Part shown: positions 1-13,900 of the stretch, piece after piece | How positions within the stretch are numbered: the first letter of the stretch is position 1 | Layout: the number at the start of each line of letters is the position of its first letter | NCBI GenBank assembly: GCA_947247005.1 | Contig: OX365955.1 | Span: 7,574,001 to 7,638,000, forward strand | DNA length: 64,000 nt | Direction: 5' to 3' | DNA from: Spisula solida | Lineage: Eukaryota; Mollusca; Bivalvia; Venerida; Mactridae | Program-made: the position numbers and the translations under genes | The notes under the pieces: generated by a model | Databases searched by the model: none | What the model saw: the letters and a program-made list of their open reading frames with translations, nothing else | Told to the model about the DNA's origin: nothing

Positions 1-1842
1 AATTTCGGGACAGGCTTATATAGATTAACTAATTAGCAATACTAACTGCCCATTGCGGAAATTTGTAATTAATGTATTTTGACTTAAACGTGTTTAATGT
101 TTTTGCATTCCTGATATCTTGAGGAAGAGAATTCCATAGTTTTGGCCCAGCATATGAAATTGACTTTCTGAAGATTTATAGATTTGGTTTAGGCATGAAT
201 AAGAGATTGTTTGCTGCTGACCTTAATGTTTGATTGGGGTAATTCGTAATTTGAAATTTTGAACGAAGGTATTCATCTGGTGTCGTATTGGTCAAGCTTT
301 TATATACTAAAATTGCCTTTTTATTTTCTATTCTTTCGTAGATTGTCATCCATCTCAAGTTTTGAAAAAGCTCTGCTGGTGGTGAATCATAGTCCTTGTC
401 TAGAATAATTCTTGCAGCACGTTTCTGAAATTTGAGTAGTCTGTCAAGTAGAAGGCAAGTTGAATTTCCCCATATTGTGATACAGTAGTCAAGATGGGGA
501 AGAATATAGGAATTGAAAAAAAGTTTCCTGATTTTTTGGTCAAGATAGCATTTTATTCTCAGTAGGAGAAAGAGAAGAGAGTTACATTTTTAAGAGTCTG
601 TTCGATATGTGTATTGAAGTTAAGATTGTTATCAATATATACTCCAAGGAGTTTTTCTGTTGTGGAAAACTGCAGGTCATCATTTTGAAGGGTAAGGAGT
701 GCATGAGTGTTTTGTTTGTGAGATGCAGATATGATCATGGACTTTGTTTTTGTGCTATTTAGAATAATTGAGTTTTGATTGCACCATTCAGAAACTGCAT
801 TCAACGATTCTTGCAATTGTGCGTGTATGTCCTGGGAACTTTTCCCACATGCATAAAGTGTTGTGTCATCAGCAAACATTTTAGTTTCTGCACTGCTGAT
901 ATGTAAGAGAGGAAGGTCGTTAATGTAAAGTATAAAAAGGAGAGGTCCAAGAACAGACCCCTGTGGAACACCAGCTGTAATCAACTGAGGTGTTGAAAGC
1001 TGTCCAGATATCGAAACCTGTTGGTGCCTTTTTGACAGATAGGATTTGAACCATTGCAGAGCAAGAGGGCTACAGTGGTAAAGGACGAGTTTTTCGAGAA
1101 GAATGTTATGATTTACCATGTCAAATGCCTTGGAGAGATCAAGGAGGACAGTGCCGACATTATTGTGCTCATTTATTGCAGATAGCCAGTCATCTATGAT
1201 TGATGCTAGAGCCGTCTCACACGAATGATCTGTGCGGAATCCAGACTGATTGATATGAAGAAGTTTATGTTAATCTAGAAAAACACGAAAATGAAAGGCA
1301 ATGTGTCTTTCAAGAATCTTCGATAGCACAGGTAGAATGGAAATTGGTCTGAAGTTGTTAACATCCTGGGTTGCACCTTTCTTGTGAATTGGCGTAATTT
1401 TAGCATTCTTGAATGTTTCAGGGAATACACCTTTTCTTGTGCTTAGATTGAAAATATGAAAAAGAGGTTTGGCAATGATGTCTGCACTTAACTGTAGGAT
1501 ACGAGGCCCAAGTTCGTCCAGGCCAGTTGACTTCGTAATATCAAGGTTGTTTAATTGTTTGAGAATAAAGTCTTCAGAGATGTAAGGAATTGAATAATTC
1601 TCGTCTGAAGTTAGTTTGTCAGACGTAAAGTTTTGTATTGACTCAACATGATTTGTGCATAGTGAGTCTTGTGGTTGTGATGCTTTGAAGACATTTGCAA
1701 AGTGATTGTTGAAGAATTCTGCTGCTTCTTGATTATTTGTGATTGGATTGTCTTCGTTGTCATTGATATGAGTTTTGTTATGCACTTTTGATCTGCCAGG
1801 AAGAAGTTTCAAATTGTTCCATAGTGATGACGTTACATCCAT
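1..1842 (-). mobile_element. Decayed non-LTR retrotransposon (LINE), reverse transcriptase part
   Basis: Minus strand. Blocks in order: ITPIHKKG...NNFRPISILP at about 1410-1320, LLDLSKAFDMVNHN near 1110, AGVPQGSVLGPLLF near 980, MFADDTTLYACG near 870, LLGVYIDNNLNFNTH near 640, FQKRAARIIL near 420, RWMTIYERI near 350. These are the fingers, palm and thumb of a Jockey/CR1-like reverse transcriptase; FADD is the catalytic motif. An in-frame TAA lies at 1272-1270 and a frameshift near 575, so the copy is dead. The endonuclease part is missing: the 5' side stops at about 1842 exactly where the 47-bp minisatellite starts. The 3' side runs off the window. Confidence 0.85.
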
Positions 1843-4250
1843 TCACTTACACCACAAACAATCAGCACGCATCATGATGTTACATCCATTCACTTACACC
1901 ACAAACAATCAACACGCATCATGACGTTACATCCATTCACTTACAGCACAAACAATCAGCACGCATCATGACGTTACATCCATTCACTTACACCACAAAC
2001 AATCAGCACGCATCATGACGTTACATCCATTCACTTACACCACAAACAATCAGCACGCATCATGACGTTACATCCATTCACTTACACCACAAACAATCAG
2101 CACGCATCATGATGTTACATCCATTCACTTACACCACAAACAATCAGCACGCATCATAATGTTACATCCATTCACTTACACCACAAACAATCAGCACGCA
2201 TCATGACGTTACATCCATTCACTTACAGCACAAACAATCAGCACATATTATGACGTTACATCCATTCACTTACAGCACAAACAATCAGCACGCATCATGA
2301 CGTTACATCCATTCACTTACAGCACAAACAATCAGCACACATCATGACGTTACATTCACTGACACTACAAACAATCAGCACGCATCATGATGTTACATCC
2401 ATTCACTTACAGCACAAACAATCAGCACACATCATGACGTTACATCCATTCACTTACAGCACAAACAATCAGCACACATCATGACGTTACATCCATTCAC
2501 TTACACCACAAACAATCAGCACGCATCATGATGTTACATCCATTCACTTACACCACAAACAATCAGCACACATCGTGATGTTACATCCATTCACTTACAC
2601 CACAAACAATCAGCACACATCATGACGTTACATTCATTCACTTGCACCACAAACAATCAGCACGCATCATGATGTTACATCCATTCACTTACAGCACAAA
2701 CAATCAGCACACATCATGACGTTACATTCACTGACACTACAAACAATCAGCACGCATCATGATGTTACATCCATTCACTTACACCACAAACAATCAGCAC
2801 ACATCGTGACGTTACATCCATTCACTTACACCACAAACAATCAGCACACATCATGACGTTACATCCATTCACTTACACCCCAAACAATCACCACACATCA
2901 TGACGTTACATCCATTCACTTACACCACAAACAATCAGCACGCATCATGACGTTACATCCATTCACTTACACCACAAACAATCAGCACGCATCATGATGT
3001 TACATCCATTCACTTACACCACAAACAATCAGCACGCATCATGATGTTACATCCGTTCACTTACACCACAAACAATCAGCACGCATCATGACGTTACATC
3101 CATTCACTTACACCACAAACAATCAGCACGCATCATGACGTTACATCCATTCACTTACACCATAAAACAATCAGCACACATCGTGACGTTACATCCGTTC
3201 ACTTACACCACAAACAACCAGCACACATCATGACGTTATATCCGTTCACTTACACCACAAACAATCAGCACGCATCATGATGTTACATCCATTCACTTAC
3301 AGCACAAACAATCAGCACACATCATGACGTTACATCCATTCACGTAAACCACAAACAATCAGCACGCATCATGACGTTACATCCATTCACGTAAACCACA
3401 AACAATCAGCACGCATCATGATGTTACATCCATTCACTTACACCACAAACAATCAGCACGCATCATGATGTTACATCCGTTCACTTACACCCCAAACAAT
3501 CACCACACATCATGACGTTACATCCATTCACTTACACCACAAACAATCAGCACGCATCATGATGTTACATCCATTCACTTACACCACAAACAATCAGCAC
3601 ACATCATGACGTTACATCCATTCACTTACACCACAAACAATCAGCACACATCATGACGTTACATCCGTTCACTTACACCACAAACAACCAGCACACATCA
3701 TGACGTTACATCCGTTCACTTACAGCACAAACAATCAGCACACATCATGACGTTACATCCATTCACTTACACCACAAACAATCAGCACACATCATGACGT
3801 TACATCCGTTCACTTACACCACAAACAATCAGCACACATCATGACGTTACATCCGTTCACTTACAGCACAAACAATCAGCACACATCATGACGTTACATC
3901 CATTCACGTAAACCACAAACAATCAGCACGCATCATGACGTTACATCCATTCACTTACACCACAAACAATCAGCACACATCGTGACGTTACATCCATTCA
4001 CTTACAGCACAAACAATCAGCACACATCATGACGTTACATCCATTCACTTACAGCACAAACAATCAGCACACATCATGACGTTACATCCATTCACTTACA
4101 GCACAAACAATCAGCACACATCATGACGTTACATCCATTCACTTACACCACAAACAATCAGCACGCATCATAATGTTACATCCATTCACTTACAGCACAA
4201 ACAATCAACACACATCGTGACGTTACATCCATTCACTTACATCTCTAAAA
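1836..4250. repeat. 47-bp minisatellite, about 51 copies
   Basis: Head-to-tail copies of a 47-bp unit (plus strand begins ATGACGTTACATCCATTCAC, ends GCACGCATC). Variation is mostly C/T at the CpG (ACGTT or ATGTT), G/A at CACGC or CACAC, and C/G at ACACC or ACAGC, which suggests CpG decay plus unequal exchange. A few units are short (lacking CATTCACTTA, near 2350 and 2725). On the minus strand, which is the sense strand of the neighbouring gene, each unit contains GTAAGT, a perfect 5' splice-site core. Confidence 0.95.
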
Positions 4251-4275
4251 AATCACCACATGTAATAATAATATC

Positions 4276-4281
4276 TTTATT
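4276..4281 (-). promoter_or_regulatory. Polyadenylation signal of the ACP7-like gene
   Basis: AATAAA on the minus strand about 220 bases after the stop codon. It is the last unique sequence before the 47-bp minisatellite, so the 3' UTR probably ends within a few tens of bases of the array. Confidence 0.5.
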
Positions 4282-4500
4282 TTCTGAAGATTACATATTC
4301 AGACAAGTAAAATAGAACAATGGCATATATATATCTTATTTTCATCAAGGCATTCATCAAACAAGCTACCAAACGCAACAAACAACATTGAAAACAAGAT
4401 AAACAACACAAGACGAGAAACATCGATTATACAATGTTTAAAATTAAATAACACCCGACAAACAGACAGACATACAGTCATACAAAATTCGTTTGTCCGT

Positions 4501-4922
4501 TCAGCATATATTTTCGTCCTCCAGCAATGAATTCGCTACATCTGACGAAACTTTTGAATATTTTTTATAGTCGCTTTGCTTAAATCTTTTATATCGTTTC
4601 ACAAAGAAAAATGTACATAATATAGCGCTCGCTATCAAAAAGAACAAGCAAATTATCGCCAATGTTGTAATCTTCACAATTTTCGTTTCCAACGGCAACA
4701 CACATGAACAGTAGGACTTCACATCAGCATTGTCTTCACATGTGGCGGCCGCAACAAATGGACCATGACGTCTCTGTTCGAGTACAAACGAATCTATCGT
4801 CGAATTATCACTGGCTTCTATTTGTGAGAAACTTAAATGAGTTCTGTTGAACACTTCTAGAATTCCAAATGAATTAAAACTTCTTTCTGAAGCCTGAAAG
4901 GCTGACCAATAGGCAGGCCGTC
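4501..4922 (-). CDS. ACP7: ACP7-like exon 9: C-terminus with membrane anchor
   Basis: Acceptor TTTTTCCAG before 4922; TGA at 4503-4501. It begins RPAYWSAFQASERSFNSFGI, the usual WSAFR...YGY region, and carries NRT and NST sequons and a CxC pair. A run of about 24 hydrophobic residues (ITTLAIICLFFLIASAILCT and on) is followed by KRYKRFK, so a type I membrane topology with a tail of about 32 residues is expected. Many purple acid phosphatases are soluble, so the anchor is a notable extra. Confidence 0.88.
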
Positions 4923-7900
4923 CTGGAAAAATTAAATAAACATAATAATAAAGTAGTATGCAGTGTGACCTGACTTAAGCGGTCGGCCAATGGGTATGCA
5001 AGAAAAGCATTGCGCCCCTCTTTTTAAAAGAACAAACATTTCCATATAATGCGCCGCGCGCGACCCTCCTGATCCCCGCCACTAGTAAAGCATAATAACA
5101 ATCGGACGGAGAAGACAGTGCTCATTCAAATGGCATCAGTTAAGTATTGCTGGTGTTACTCGTATACATGCTGTATTTTATGCTCCCAGTACCGTAAGGC
5201 GTAACGTCAAAGCGTGCGTTACATAGCAACTTTACGACGTCATATCAACATCACTATCTAAAATACGGAAATTTTACATTCATTTTTTTTAAACCACTGG
5301 TTCCACCTTTTAATACAAGTGATTGCTTAATTAAAGTGAGCGCTAGCTGGTGGCACATCTTTGGCTGTACATTTAATTATTAGTGTATGGTCAGAACCGT
5401 AGTTAAGATCCTTATAATTGATATACAGGGTGTTAAAAAAGAAAGTTCGTTCTCAATGTTTAAGTTTCCATAGTTAATTATTCTGACATAAGAAGAATGT
5501 AAAATGTTCAGGTTAAATTCCAGATGATTCTTCTATTGTTTTTATCTGGCATTAAATGAAGCTATTAGAGTAATAAATAAAAAATATACAGTGTGTACAT
5601 ATCTCAGATGAATGTTAGTATGACTTCAAATTTTGAGAACAACCTTTTTTAACACCCTGTATATTTATGAAGCACCAAGGTCCATTATGAGTTTGTGATG
5701 TTTTTCTTTAAATATATGCATTATTTATCCATTGGTAATACATGTACATTTGAAGTACCTTGGCATAACAAGGTGTGTTTGTATTTAAACATGTATGTCC
5801 CCAATGACAGCCATATATAGTCATGTATGTTAAAGGTCACAGTGACCTTGACTCACTGTCCTTAAAAACAAAAAGGGATCGTTTATTGAAGGAGACAACC
5901 CCCCCCCCCCCTATAACTGAGAATAACAAGACTACGATAAAACCGGAAAAACCGCGTAAGTACAAACAAACAGTTTATCACATACTTTCCATGAGGTCAT
6001 TTCCTTCTTGTGACCCCGCAGCACCAGATGTCACGTGTACCGGGGCACGTGGGTTTGTGTAATTAAATCGTTCAACTCTCCCATCTACCATCGGATACAG
6101 ACGTTCGTAGGAATGTTCGTGTGCTTGCAAGATCATATCCACACCAAAAGCATGAAACAATGGTTCCAGCCTGAATTAAATGATAAACATAATTATAGTC
6201 TAATAACTTATGATAAATAAGACGTTTTACACAGCAAGTTAACGTGTAAATAAGACGTTTTACACAGCATGTTTAAGTTCATGCAAATACTGTTATTACT
6301 GTCATATCATTATAATAACATTATAATGTTAACGTTTTACACAGCATGTTTAAGTTCATGCAAATACTGTTATTACTGTCAAATCATTATAATAACATAT
6401 ATAATGTTAACGTGTAAATACGACGTTTTACACAGCATGTTAACGTGTAAATATGAAGTTTTACACAGCATGTTAACGTGTAAATATGAAGTTTTACACA
6501 GCATGTTAACGTGTAAATATGAAGTTTTACACAGCATGTTAACGTGTAAATATGACGTTTTACACAGCATGTCAACGTGTAAATATGAAGTTTTACACAG
6601 CATGTTAACGTGTAAATACGACGTTTTACACAGCATGTTAACGTGTAAATACGACGTTTTACACAGCATGTTAACGTGTAAATACGACGTTTTACACAGC
6701 ATGTAAACGTGTAAATACGACGTTTTACACAGCATGTTAACGTGTAAATATGAAGTTTTACACAGCATGTTAACGTGTAAATACGACGTTTTACACAGCA
6801 TGTTAACGTGTAAATACGACGTTTTACACAGCATGTTAACGTGTAAATACGACGTTTTACACAGCATGTTAACGTGTAAATATGAAGTTTTACACAGCAT
6901 GTTAGCGTGTAAATACGACGTTTTACACAGCATATGAACTTAAATAATCGCATTACACGTTGAGAACGTTGATTCACGTCCTTTAATTCTTAATTGGTTA
7001 AGCAATTGACATTAAATATTCGACTGTAAAATCGTTAAGTATTTACACGACAGGGAACCACTCTGTAGTACTATACAGTATTTGCTCTTCGGAAAATGTT
7101 CGAAAAACAATGTCCGAACAACAATGGCACCCGTAACGTCACGTCACGTGACTTACCCGGATTTAACCCATCTTCTAAATATAGTATCGGTACAATCATC
7201 TCCATCACTATTAGAACAATACATTGGTCGGTGCCCGAATGCGATTATCCACGGAGTTTTATCGCGATTCTGATTGGCTGTTTCCAAATCGCTCTTCAAC
7301 CAATCAAATTGTTGACATGCGTATTTTTCTTGGTATGTGAAATAGACTTCTGTGGAGTAACTACAATAAAAGAATAATAATTAGTAAGTATTTCATAGAT
7401 TTTGGAGAGTTTGTCCGATGTTATGAACAAGGCATGAAAACGTTGGCCATATTACATGTAAATGAATGGTATTATACTAAAACCTCTGGGCAAACGGGCC
7501 GCTTATACATGTATGGTGAAACTGTCTGAAAAGTAAACCACAGGACACGATTGGTTCTAATATAGACTTGTTTTGTACAATAAAAGTATTTTCTTTGAAA
7601 TCGGGGTCAGTAGATGCTTAATTAACTTATTTGTTTTAATCATATTTTGTTGAATGAATTTTAACAGCAGAACAAATGGTTAGCATGCATTATACTAATA
7701 AGAAGAATAGAAACATATCTTCAAAGTTAACCAGAAAAGGTTTTACAATATCACAATATCCATTGCAACAGGATCGGGCCATAAGTTATTAGATATATGA
7801 GGTAAATTAAAGTGGACACTTTGTTGTTTTTTAAATGAAGTAAAGGTAAGGCTGGATAGAAATGTGTCCTTATATTTGTTCAAGTCTAACCTCAAGATGG

Positions 7901-10900
7901 TTTTAATATTAAGCATGCTTACCTTATAAAGTGAACTAAACCAACATCGAAACTGTACCATAGCTTGTTTATTGGTATAGGCCAGTCTGTTCCTGGACTA
8001 GAAAACCGGGTACGATATGATTGAAAATCCTCATGAATTTCTGAAATACAGAAAACTACATTAATTACATATAGACGTGTTCGACTAAGAAACATAGGCA
8101 ATTCTTCAAATTAGGTACTCTTCCACCAGTTAAGGTAAATTGAAATATGTTCATTCATAAAAAATATTTTTAGGTTAGAAACCACCAAATAAATTTGCTC
8201 TTTAGTTCAATGTAAAGTTACAATGGTAGGCCCCAATTTTTTACATCTTTTAGTCTATGGCCAGCAGAAAGACATATATCATTTTAAAGAAGTACCTTTG
8301 AGCTTCAAAATAATACAATAAAAAGGGGGGGGGGTGGTCGTGTGTCTTTTAAGAAAAAGTTTGTATGGTATACCTATTTTTACACATGTCCGGACTGATT
8401 CAATTCGGGTTTACCCTATTCTACTTTCACTTTTAAAGCCTCGTGTCATATCATTTTGTCCACTCGTTTAATAAAACTAGTATGAAATGAGCACTCATGC
8501 AAGATCCTCTATTTAAACAAATTGAATTTTAATTGATACAAATATTTTTATGAATGTACATATTTCAATAAAGCATAATAATTTTGGCAGAACATTATAT
8601 TGCAGACTTGAAAAATCAAATTGTTTACTGACACTGTTTCACTGTGAAGACTTGAATTTCAGCTATGCAAATTACCTTAAACTTGTGTTTGTCTACCATA
8701 GCTCCACGAACTTCGGAGTCACGTTGAACTATCATATTTCGTTAATCAATGCGGGACTTCATTCGACGGTGAAAAAAGTGACAGACCCAAATAAACGAGT
8801 TGTTTTTATGCGAACTACTAGTATACGATACCTTTAGACCACGACAGAGTAGAGAAAGCCACGCCTTATTGTTTGTCGGACATTGCTTGACGGGCATATA
8901 CGAGCTAAACCATTGGATTATCGGCACAAAATTAAGTATGCAATATTTTCAATGTCAGGTCATCCAAAATTATATCAGCATAATTTATGATTTTATATGA
9001 CTTTTGTACACATCTTTCGTCAGGTCTATTAACCAAAAAGAGATGTTTTAATAATTCTAACAGATAAAAAAGATTACCATGGTTACCGGGGCACGTCATG
9101 TAAGGAACAGTAGACGCTATAGGCTGGATCTCATTCATAAAATTATCACCAATCTGTGAAAGAGATAATGATATAATAATCAATCAGACAGGGAAAGCAG
9201 CACTCACCAGACAGGGAAAGCAGCACTCACCAGACAGGGAAGGCAGCACTCACCAGACAGGGAAGACAGCACTCACCAGACAGGGAAGGCAGCACTCACC
9301 AGACAGGGAAAGCAGCACTCACCAGAATGGGAAAGCAGCACTCACCAGACAGGGAAGGCAGCACTCACCAGACAGGCAAAGCAGCACTCACCAGACAGGG
9401 AAAGCAGCACTCACCAGAATGGGAAAGCAGCACTCACCAGAATGGGAAAGCAGCACTCACCAGACAGGGAAAGCAGCACTCACCAGAATGGGAAAGCAGC
9501 ACTCACCAGACAGGGAAAGCAGCACTCACCAGACAGGGAAAGCAGCACTCACCAGACAGGGAAGGCAGCACTCACCAGACAGGGAAGGCATCACTCACCA
9601 GACAGGGAAAGCAGCACTCACCAGAATGGGAAAGCAGCACTCACCAGAATGGGAAAGCAGCACTCACCAGACAGGGAAAGCAGCACTCACCAGACAGGGA
9701 AAGCAGCACTCACCAGACAGGGAAAGCAGCACTCACCAGACAGGGAAAGCAGCACTCACCAGAATGGGAAAGCAGCACTCACCAGAATGGGAAAGCAGCA
9801 CTCACCAGAATGGGAAAGCAGCACTCACCAGACAGGGAAAGCAGCACTCACCAGACAGGGAAAGCAGCACTCACCAGAATGGGAAAGCAGCACTCACCAG
9901 ACAGGGAAAGCAGCACTCACCAGAATGGGAAAGCAGCACTCACCAGACAGGGAAAGCAGCACTCACCAGACAGGGAAAGCAGCACTCACAAGACAGGGAA
10001 AGCAGCACTCACCAGACAGGGAAAGCAGCACTCACCAGAATGGGAAAGCAGCACTCACCAGACAGGGAAAGCAGCACTCACCAGACAGGGAAAGCAGCAC
10101 TCACCAGAATGGGAAAGCAGCACTCACCAGAATGGGAAAGCAGCATTCACCAGACAGGGAAAGCAGCACTCACCAGACAGGGAAAGCAGCACTCACCAGA
10201 CAGGGAAAGCAGCACTCACCAGACAGGGAAAGCAGCACTTACCAGACAGGGAAAGCAGCACTCACCAGAATGGGAAAGCAGCACTCACCAGACAGGGAAA
10301 GCAGCATTCAACAGGCAGGGAAAGCAGCATTCAACAGGCAGGGAAAGCAGCACTCACCAGACAGGGAAAGCAGCACTCACCAGACAGGGAAAGCAGCACT
10401 CACCAGAATGGGAAAGCAGCATTCAACAGACAGGGAAAGCAGCACTCACCAGACAGGGAAAGCAGCACTCACCAGACAGGGAAAGCAGCACTCACCAGAA
10501 TGGGAAAGCAGCATTCAACAGACAGGGAAAGCAGCACTCACCAGAAACAGGAGAGCACGACATACAGAACAGCATAAAAGGCACGACAACCCACTCCGAC
10601 AGCTGCCGCCTCAGTCAATCAGGTCCGGAGCAAGAGTCAGACGACACAAACGGACCGAAAGTACGACCACAACCCACATATCACAAGGACACCCTACAAA
10701 CAACACTCAACACATACATGCAGTGTAAGAAAGAAGCAGCCGTATGCTGGACATTGAAATGGTAGAAGGGCAGCTACAAAATGAACACAGTTTTATAAAA
10801 AGGCACAGGAACATTTTTTTGTAATTTTCTTTTTTTAACCAAACATTGAACAATACATACATGTATATAAAATAAGGCTGACTAGTATGGGACTAAACAT

Positions 10901-13900
10901 ACATGTCGTGTAAATATGTACATCACATGCATGATCAGACGGCGATCGGATTGAATTTGTGACCCATGTTTATTATCGGATCATGTACGACAATTCTACG
11001 AGGGATGTTCAAAAATGTGTGTACTTTACTGGTTTTATAAAATAATATGATTCGTAAAAGTTTCAAATTTCCACTGACAGTCAATCAAAGTGTTCTGTGC
11101 ATGTACGCAAAATTTCATTAAGATATGTTCATAATAAAAATTCTGTTAACATTATAAAACCATATGGTTCACACGTGAGGCGCACAACGACGTCGTTATT
11201 CAATGCAGTTTGAACGTCATATTTTAAAACATTATTTTCATCCTCGAACTTCATCCTCCCTGCTGCGAGCTATATACTTACGATTGCTTAAGCCTTTGTA
11301 CCCATTTCAGGTATTTATCTTAACTCATTCCCTTTCTAATGAGCAATAAAATCATTGTGAAGCATGCATAATTTTGAAAACACATGTCTCGAAAGTATCC
11401 ATCTCCAGCGATGGTGTCTTGAGTTGACGAACATCTGTGACGTGCTCACGGGCGTTCTTCGCACTGACCTTTGATTATTTTCAATCTAATCACTCCCCGT
11501 ACTGAATCGTTTATATCACTTAAGGACGTTTGATAGGGTAATAATGTTTTTAAATGATACCAAAAATAGGCACAGTTATAGTTTAATATATACTGAAGCA
11601 ATATGTGAAATAAAAAAGGTATGTCGCGGTACTATTTAAGGGGTCACGGGCCCTTTTGCAACATCACTTTTGAAGAAAATGACCAAAAATTCTGATAGTT
11701 CGCAATGTATTAATTTTTGCATTAAAATCGATATTTTTTCTTGTTAAAATAATTTCCATGGGTTTCACGGTATCAACAAACACATATTATTCAAACATTC
11801 CGATACACTTTTGGTATTGATAAGAAAATTCACTAATTTTTGACAAAACAAGAATTGTCAAAATTTCCGAAAAATGACTGCTAAAAAGACAAAACAATGC
11901 ACAAAATCGACCGTAGCTCAAAAACGAGCTCGATGACCAATATAGTTTGTATTGCTCATTTTTTTATAAAAGTGTAGTCAATCCATATAATAAATAAAAA
12001 AGAAAGGTCACGGGACTACTTCTTGCGCTATTGTCCCCATATATCATAAAAACATTAGTGAAAATGCGTAAAAGTGACGCATTATCTGCGCGGGAAAAAA
12101 TATTCTAATACCAAAGAGTACTTAAATTTGCATATTATATACAAATGTACATAAAAGTATAGTAAATATAAATTTAGAAGAAATTGACGTGTTACAAGAA
12201 TTATTTTAGGCGCAGTTACGTGGTAATTGTGTTTCTTTGCATAGAAAATTGCCTCAAAATGGCGGTAAATTGGCGCAAAAAATGGCCAAATTAGTACATT
12301 TTGCATATATGTTTTTCTTGTAATTTTTAGTCTTGTCATAATTTATTTTTGGCTAAGGATGTTGGTTAAAGTGTACTTTATCTAGAAATTAAAATAAAAC
12401 ATAGGTTATCACGCTACACGTTGTGCTATTATGACTGAATTATCTCCCCTTTTCCCCAATTTGGCAGTGACGTCGCATTCCATATAGCAAGGGGACACAT
12501 ATGGACCCTGAATCGCTCACTTGAATAATCTTCGCAATTTTAGTAAAGAGATCATTAATTTATTCCCTATATATCAGTTAAAGGGTATATCTGTAGTCCT
12601 AGGCAATACAAATACTCATTATAAATAGGTACAGGTAACCCAAGTAATAATTTCTAATTTCACAAACAATGAACGAAAATGTAACCGCTATTTCACGTAG
12701 AGTGTTTTTATATTATTTGCTCAGGGAATTTATTTTTTACACCAGAGAACCCATATTTATACTAACCCTAGATAGTATCACGACAAACATTTTGACCAAT
12801 TTTCATGACGATCCAGTGCAAAACACGACCTTTATCTTCGTTTAATCTATATGCGCAGAAATGATGCGCATAAACAACAACTGTACCAAACGTCCTTAAA
12901 ACCCGAGTAACAAGCATTTCTCCTTACCCCCCCCCCCGAATCATGTTATAAGTCTGAGTAGTACTACATGTATTATAAAGATCAAAACATTAAAATAGCT
13001 CGCGTTCCATATACGTATTGAGCAGACGTCATTTTGACGCTAAAGAAATTCGTCTCTCTTCTTGCTAACGGATGTTGGTTCTACTGATGTAGAATGTTCA
13101 ATTGAATTAATATGTATACAGCCTTGCATATACGTCAAGCAACTTTGTCTCGGACTTTGAAGTATGTACTCATTTCGATAGTGAAAATATTTGAAGTTAA
13201 ACATTGTGTGTTACGGCAAATGTACGACGTGCGCCGGTAAACTGTAACTATAGTTACCAAAATGCAGATGCTGCTCACATAAAGAATTGAAGTAATTTTG
13301 TTTTCCTACATTCTTGTTGATATTCAAATTTGCTTGCCAGCCATATATGATATGTCAAGTTTTACTTAAGAGGTTTTCATTAAAATTACCAGTCTACGAA
13401 CGTTTTAAACATGCCTCGTACATGAAATTATGGTCATCGCAACTGCACAACATTTTGGATACTGTAGGCACCGACAGTCAAAAGCTGCACAAAAACGGCG
13501 TCAGCAACAAATCACCATGGCAAGAGTCAGACAAAGAATGAACAATCCACATCCCACCAAATAAAAAGGGATTTTAATTTATATGCTTTTATTTATCCTC
13601 GCCACCGGAAACTCATATGTACGAGTCCCCCAGAAGAGGTTAGTCAGTTTAATTTTTGGGGGATAGTGGATACAGAAGATGCCCCAGTTCCAGAAGCGTC
13701 CCTTGTTCTTTTACATGCCTGGTGTAATGCATCATACACTGGACCTCGGGTTTTTAAAATATCGACCGAAAGACTGTTAATAATTTTAGGTATGTTAGGT
13801 GGGAAACACTGACAAGCATTTCTGTTTTAATCCGGCTGGAAGCTCGAACCTACAACTTTCGGATCAGAAGTCAGTAGCTCTCACCAAATTTCCACCTAAA

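Noticed and set aside
1836..4250. CRISPR-like array
   Set aside because: Repeats are contiguous without unique spacers and the host is a eukaryote. The same applies to all other arrays here.
6269..6977. Repeat proteins on both strands over the 33-bp array
   Set aside because: The period is divisible by three and the unit lacks stops; frames exist on both strands at once and have no flanking coding signal.
9327..10765. Three overlapping plus-strand frames of 416-448 codons (GKQHSPDRESSTHQ repeats)
   Set aside because: The 23-bp unit has no stop in any plus frame and is not a multiple of three, so all frames stay open by construction. The array lies in an intron of a minus-strand gene.
12082..12339. 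85-codon minus-strand frame inside the 1.37-kb TTAA element
   Set aside because: AT-driven composition (F, Y, I, K) and no transposase motif.
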